From Leisingera aquimarina DSM 24565 (GTDB taxonomy: Bacteria; Pseudomonadota; Alphaproteobacteria; Rhodobacterales; Rhodobacteraceae), in the NCBI RefSeq assembly GCF_000473165.1, contig NZ_KI421504.1:930596-994595 (forward strand): 64,000 nt of DNA, given 5' to 3'. The notes beneath the pieces were generated by a model that saw nothing but the letters and a program-made list of their open reading frames with translations, did no database searches and was not told the DNA's origin. Numbering within the stretch: the first letter of the stretch is position 1; the number at the start of each line of letters is the position of its first letter. This document shows, in pieces, positions 61,589-64,000 of the stretch. The translations under genes and the position numbers were made by a program.

Positions 61589-63562
61589 TTGGCTCAGATG
61601 CAGATGGGCGCCGAAGGGATGCAATCCCTGCCGGCGCTGCTTCAACGCAATGCGGCGCAATTCGCAGACGCGCCGGCCTACCGGGAAAAGGAATTCGGCA
61701 TTTGGCAATGCTGGACTTGGGCCGAGGCGGCAAAGGAAATCGAGGCACTGGCGCTGGGCCTCATCAACCTTGGCGTGAATGAGGGCGATTTTGTCGCTAT
61801 CATCGGCCGCAACCGCCCTTATCTCTACTGGTCGATGGTTGCCGCGCAGGCGGTGGGTGCCGTGCCGGTACCGCTCTATCAGGACGCGGTGGCCGAGGAG
61901 ATGGCCTATGTGCTGGGCCATTGCGGCGCGCGCTTCGTGATCGTGGGCGATCAGGAGCAGGCCGACAAGGTGATCGAGATCCAGGATCAGCTGCATCAGT
62001 TCGAGCATATGATCTATCTCGACCCGCGCGGTATGCGGAAATACGACCATACCCAACTGCATGAGTTCAGCCATATCCAGGATCAGGGCCGCGCGGCGCG
62101 TGACGAGCTGACCGGCGAGCTGCAGGCGCGTCAAGCCAAGCTGACCTATGACAGCACCTGCGTAATGCTTTACACCTCCGGCACTACCGGCAAGCCCAAG
62201 GGTGTGGTGCTTTCGAACCGGAATGTGATCCAAAGCGCGAAAAACTCGGCTGAGTTCGACCATCTGACCCTGGGCGAGAACATCCTGTCCTACTTGCCTA
62301 TGGCCTGGGTGGGTGACTTTATCTTCTCAATTGGCCAGGCCTACTGGTGCGGCTTCTGCGTGAACTGCCCGGAAAGCGCTGACACCATGATGACCGACTT
62401 GCGCGAAATCGGTCCGACCTATTTTTTCGCTCCGCCGCGGGTGTTCGAAGGCCAGCTGACCAATGTGATGATCCGGATGGAGGACGCCGGCGCGCTGAAG
62501 CGCAAGATGTTCCACCATTTCCTGGCGCATGCGAAAAAGGTCGGCGGCGACATTCTGGACGGCAAACCAGTTGGCCTGATGGACCGGTTGAAATACGCGC
62601 TGGGCAATGTGCTGGTCTATGGTCCGCTCAAAGACACACTGGGCTATGGACGCATCCGCGTCGGCTATACCGCAGGGGAGGCGATCGGGCCGGAGATCTT
62701 TGATTTTTACCGCTCGTTGGGCATCAACCTGAAACAGCTTTACGGCCAGACCGAGGCCACAGTTTTCATCACTGTGCAGCCGGATGGCGAAGTGCGCGCC
62801 GATACCGTGGGTGTTCCTGCCCCGGAGGTGGAGATCAAGATCGGCGACAATGGCGAGATTTACTACCGCTCGCCCGGCACGTTTGTGGAGTATTTCAACA
62901 ATCCGGACTCCACCGCCTCAACCAAAGATCCTGAGGGCTGGGTAGCCACCGGCGATGCCGGTTTCTTTGAAGAAGGCTCCGGCCATCTGCGGATCATCGA
63001 CCGTGCCAAGGATGTGGGCAAGATGGCAGATGGTGCGATGTTTGCGCCCAAGTATGTTGAAAACAAGCTGAAATTCTACCCGGACATTCTGGAAGCTGTG
63101 TTGTTTGGCAATGGCAAAGACCGCTGCGTGGCCTTCATCAATATTGACCTTACAGCAGTTGGAAACTGGGCAGAGCGCAACAATATCGCCTATGCATCCT
63201 ATCAGGAACTGGCCGGGCATCCGCAGGTTCTGGAGTCACTCCGTGAGCACGTGACGGCGGTGAACCAATCGGTGGCGGAAGACCCGATGCTGTCAGGCTG
63301 CCAGATCCACCGCTTTGTGGTTCTGCACAAGGAACTGGATGCGGATGACGGCGAAATGACCCGCACCCGCAAAGTGCGCCGCCGCATCGTTGAGGAGAAA
63401 TTCGACGACATCATCACCGCACTTTATGACGGCTCGGAGCAGGTCTCGACTGTCACGGAAGTGACCTATGAGGACGGCCGCAAAGGGTCCATCAGCGCGA
63501 CGCTGACCATTGTCGATGCGGACGTGAAACCGGCTGCGGTTCACAAGGTGGCCGCGGAATGA
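61589..63562 (+). CDS. Long-chain acyl-CoA synthetase-like AMP-binding enzyme
   Basis: A 657-residue ligase that activates a carboxylic acid with ATP and CoA. The P-loop-like motif is VMLYTSGTTGKPKGVVL near 190, then YGQTEATVFIT, GWVATGDAGFF and a C-terminal DRAKDVGKMADG with the adenylation loop. It resembles long-chain or branched acyl-CoA synthetases linked to branched-chain amino-acid-type ABC transporters. Start: TTG at 61589 has a strong GGGAGG site at the right distance; an ATG at 61598 is too far from it. An ABC ATPase gene follows downstream. Confidence 0.9.
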   Translation: MAQMQMGAEGMQSLPALLQRNAAQFADAPAYREKEFGIWQCWTWAEAAKEIEALALGLINLGVNEGDFVAIIGRNRPYLYWSMVAAQAVGAVPVPLYQDAVAEEMAYVLGHCGARFVIVGDQEQADKVIEIQDQLHQFEHMIYLDPRGMRKYDHTQLHEFSHIQDQGRAARDELTGELQARQAKLTYDSTCVMLYTSGTTGKPKGVVLSNRNVIQSAKNSAEFDHLTLGENILSYLPMAWVGDFIFSIGQAYWCGFCVNCPESADTMMTDLREIGPTYFFAPPRVFEGQLTNVMIRMEDAGALKRKMFHHFLAHAKKVGGDILDGKPVGLMDRLKYALGNVLVYGPLKDTLGYGRIRVGYTAGEAIGPEIFDFYRSLGINLKQLYGQTEATVFITVQPDGEVRADTVGVPAPEVEIKIGDNGEIYYRSPGTFVEYFNNPDSTASTKDPEGWVATGDAGFFEEGSGHLRIIDRAKDVGKMADGAMFAPKYVENKLKFYPDILEAVLFGNGKDRCVAFINIDLTAVGNWAERNNIAYASYQELAGHPQVLESLREHVTAVNQSVAEDPMLSGCQIHRFVVLHKELDADDGEMTRTRKVRRRIVEEKFDDIITALYDGSEQVSTVTEVTYEDGRKGSISATLTIVDADVKPAAVHKVAAE

Positions 63563-63615
63563 TGCACGTATCTCCGGAGAAAAATCTGCCCCGTGCCGGG
63601 CAGGCCGGGCGGATC

Positions 63616-63801
63616 TCAGATCAAGTCGGGATTGAGGCCGGGATTGAAAGCCGTGTTGACCACCTGCTGGATCTTGAAGGGAGAGCTGAACCCGTGTGTC
63701 TGCTCGATGATCGAGGTCAGGCTTTCGGATTGACTGAGGCCCATCTGCTTGCATTCGACGGCCATCTTCAGAAGGCAGGAATGTTCAAGTTCGCCAAACA
63801 T
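63616..63801 (-). CDS. Small conserved-looking protein of unknown function
   Basis: A 61-residue protein starting MFGELEHSCLLKMAVECKQ, read opposite to the flanking genes. A very good AAGGAGA site lies 8 bases before the ATG at 63801, which makes it likely to be real. I recognise no domain. The sequence suggests two to three helices with cysteines at 9 and 16. It sits in the gap between the acyl-CoA synthetase and the ABC ATPase gene, so it interrupts a plus-strand gene set. Confidence 0.6.
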   Translation of the reverse strand: MFGELEHSCLLKMAVECKQMGLSQSESLTSIIEQTHGFSSPFKIQQVVNTAFNPGLNPDLI

Positions 63802-63889
63802 TGTTTTGGTCTCCTTGCTGCTCGTTTTGAACAAGTATCGCATGGAAACCTTAAAATTTCTATGTGGCAGAATAATGGAGGCCGTTGTT

Positions 63890-64000
63890 ATGCTTGACAA
63901 TTCCTTAAGCTATGTCACCGAAGACGGCCGCACTATCGGTGGTGTGGTGATGGAGATGAAGAACATCACCCTGCGGTTCGGTGGTGTGGTGGCGATCAAG
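63890..64000 (+). CDS. ABC transporter ATP-binding protein, start only (LivG-like)
   Basis: The ATG at 63890 follows a GGAGG site by 8 bases. The visible 37 residues end in MEMKNITLRFGGVVAIK, the typical opening of LivG-type ATPases of branched-chain amino acid or amide transporters, just before the Walker A region, which is outside the window. The upstream acyl-CoA synthetase gene commonly accompanies such transporters. Confidence 0.75.
   Translation, partial: MLDNSLSYVTEDGRTIGGVVMEMKNITLRFGGVVAIK

Overview
The window is a high-GC stretch of an alphaproteobacterial chromosome. It most resembles the Roseobacter group of the Rhodobacteraceae (Leisingera/Phaeobacter/Ruegeria-like). This rests on recognised gene content and order rather than a database search: rpsT next to dnaA, serC-serA facing serB, a kbl-tdh pair, lspA followed by a DUF3035 (BamF-type) lipoprotein gene, a bacterial ALDH16 beside a long deoC, MutL with an endonuclease motif, and saccharopine dehydrogenases. 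It is mainly core genome. I see no prophage, insertion sequence, CRISPR array, rRNA or tRNA.

Layout. 1-2.2 kb: end of an unrecognised gene, an arsR-SRPBCC-YCII operon and a TSUP permease. 2.2-6.3 kb: serine biosynthesis, with serB facing serC-serA and a structured leader before serC. 6.3-12.5 kb: a PPP-type phosphatase, threonine catabolism (kbl-tdh), a VOC protein, a cold-shock gene, and an XRE-cupin regulator divergent from a thiolase. 12.5-16.7 kb: ubiE-ubiB divergent from mutM, then enoyl-CoA hydratase. 16.8-19.1 kb: rpsT and dnaA, with an unusual gap between them. 19.2-23.9 kb: rarD, a NAGPA-like protein, rbfA, dapB, an SDHAF4-like assembly factor and an RsmB-like methyltransferase. 24-31.3 kb: heparinase-like protein, purH, lspA, lipoprotein and an M16 peptidase pair. 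31.5-38.3 kb: pnp, two surface-glycan genes, 1-Cys peroxiredoxin and an aldehyde dehydrogenase. 38.4-44.3 kb: azlCD with a divergent XRE-cupin regulator, an RluA-type synthase, truB, DUF1643, a small RTX protein and rpsO. 44.3-48 kb: ALDH16 and deoC. 48-53.1 kb: mutL, rmuC, a membrane class III cyclase and DUF3775. 53.1-58.3 kb: two saccharopine dehydrogenases, GST, histidine phosphatase, an M20 amidohydrolase and a stand-alone WGR protein. 58.5-64 kb: a two-component system, an acyl-CoA synthetase, a small reverse-strand gene and the start of an ABC ATPase gene.

Functional links. SerA, SerC and SerB make serine, while Kbl and Tdh split threonine into glycine and acetyl-CoA. DeoC releases acetaldehyde, which the adjacent ALDH16 may oxidise. 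LspA, the lipoprotein and the M16 pair are envelope genes. The saccharopine enzymes suggest lysine breakdown.

The most interesting signals are non-coding. They are a 60-bp concentric inverted repeat with a perfect 22-bp core behind truB, a foldable segment between rpsT and dnaA, strong palindromes before the deoC and aldehyde dehydrogenase genes and around both XRE-cupin genes, and a dispersed element found only between convergent genes. I did not find a clearly new multi-gene system.
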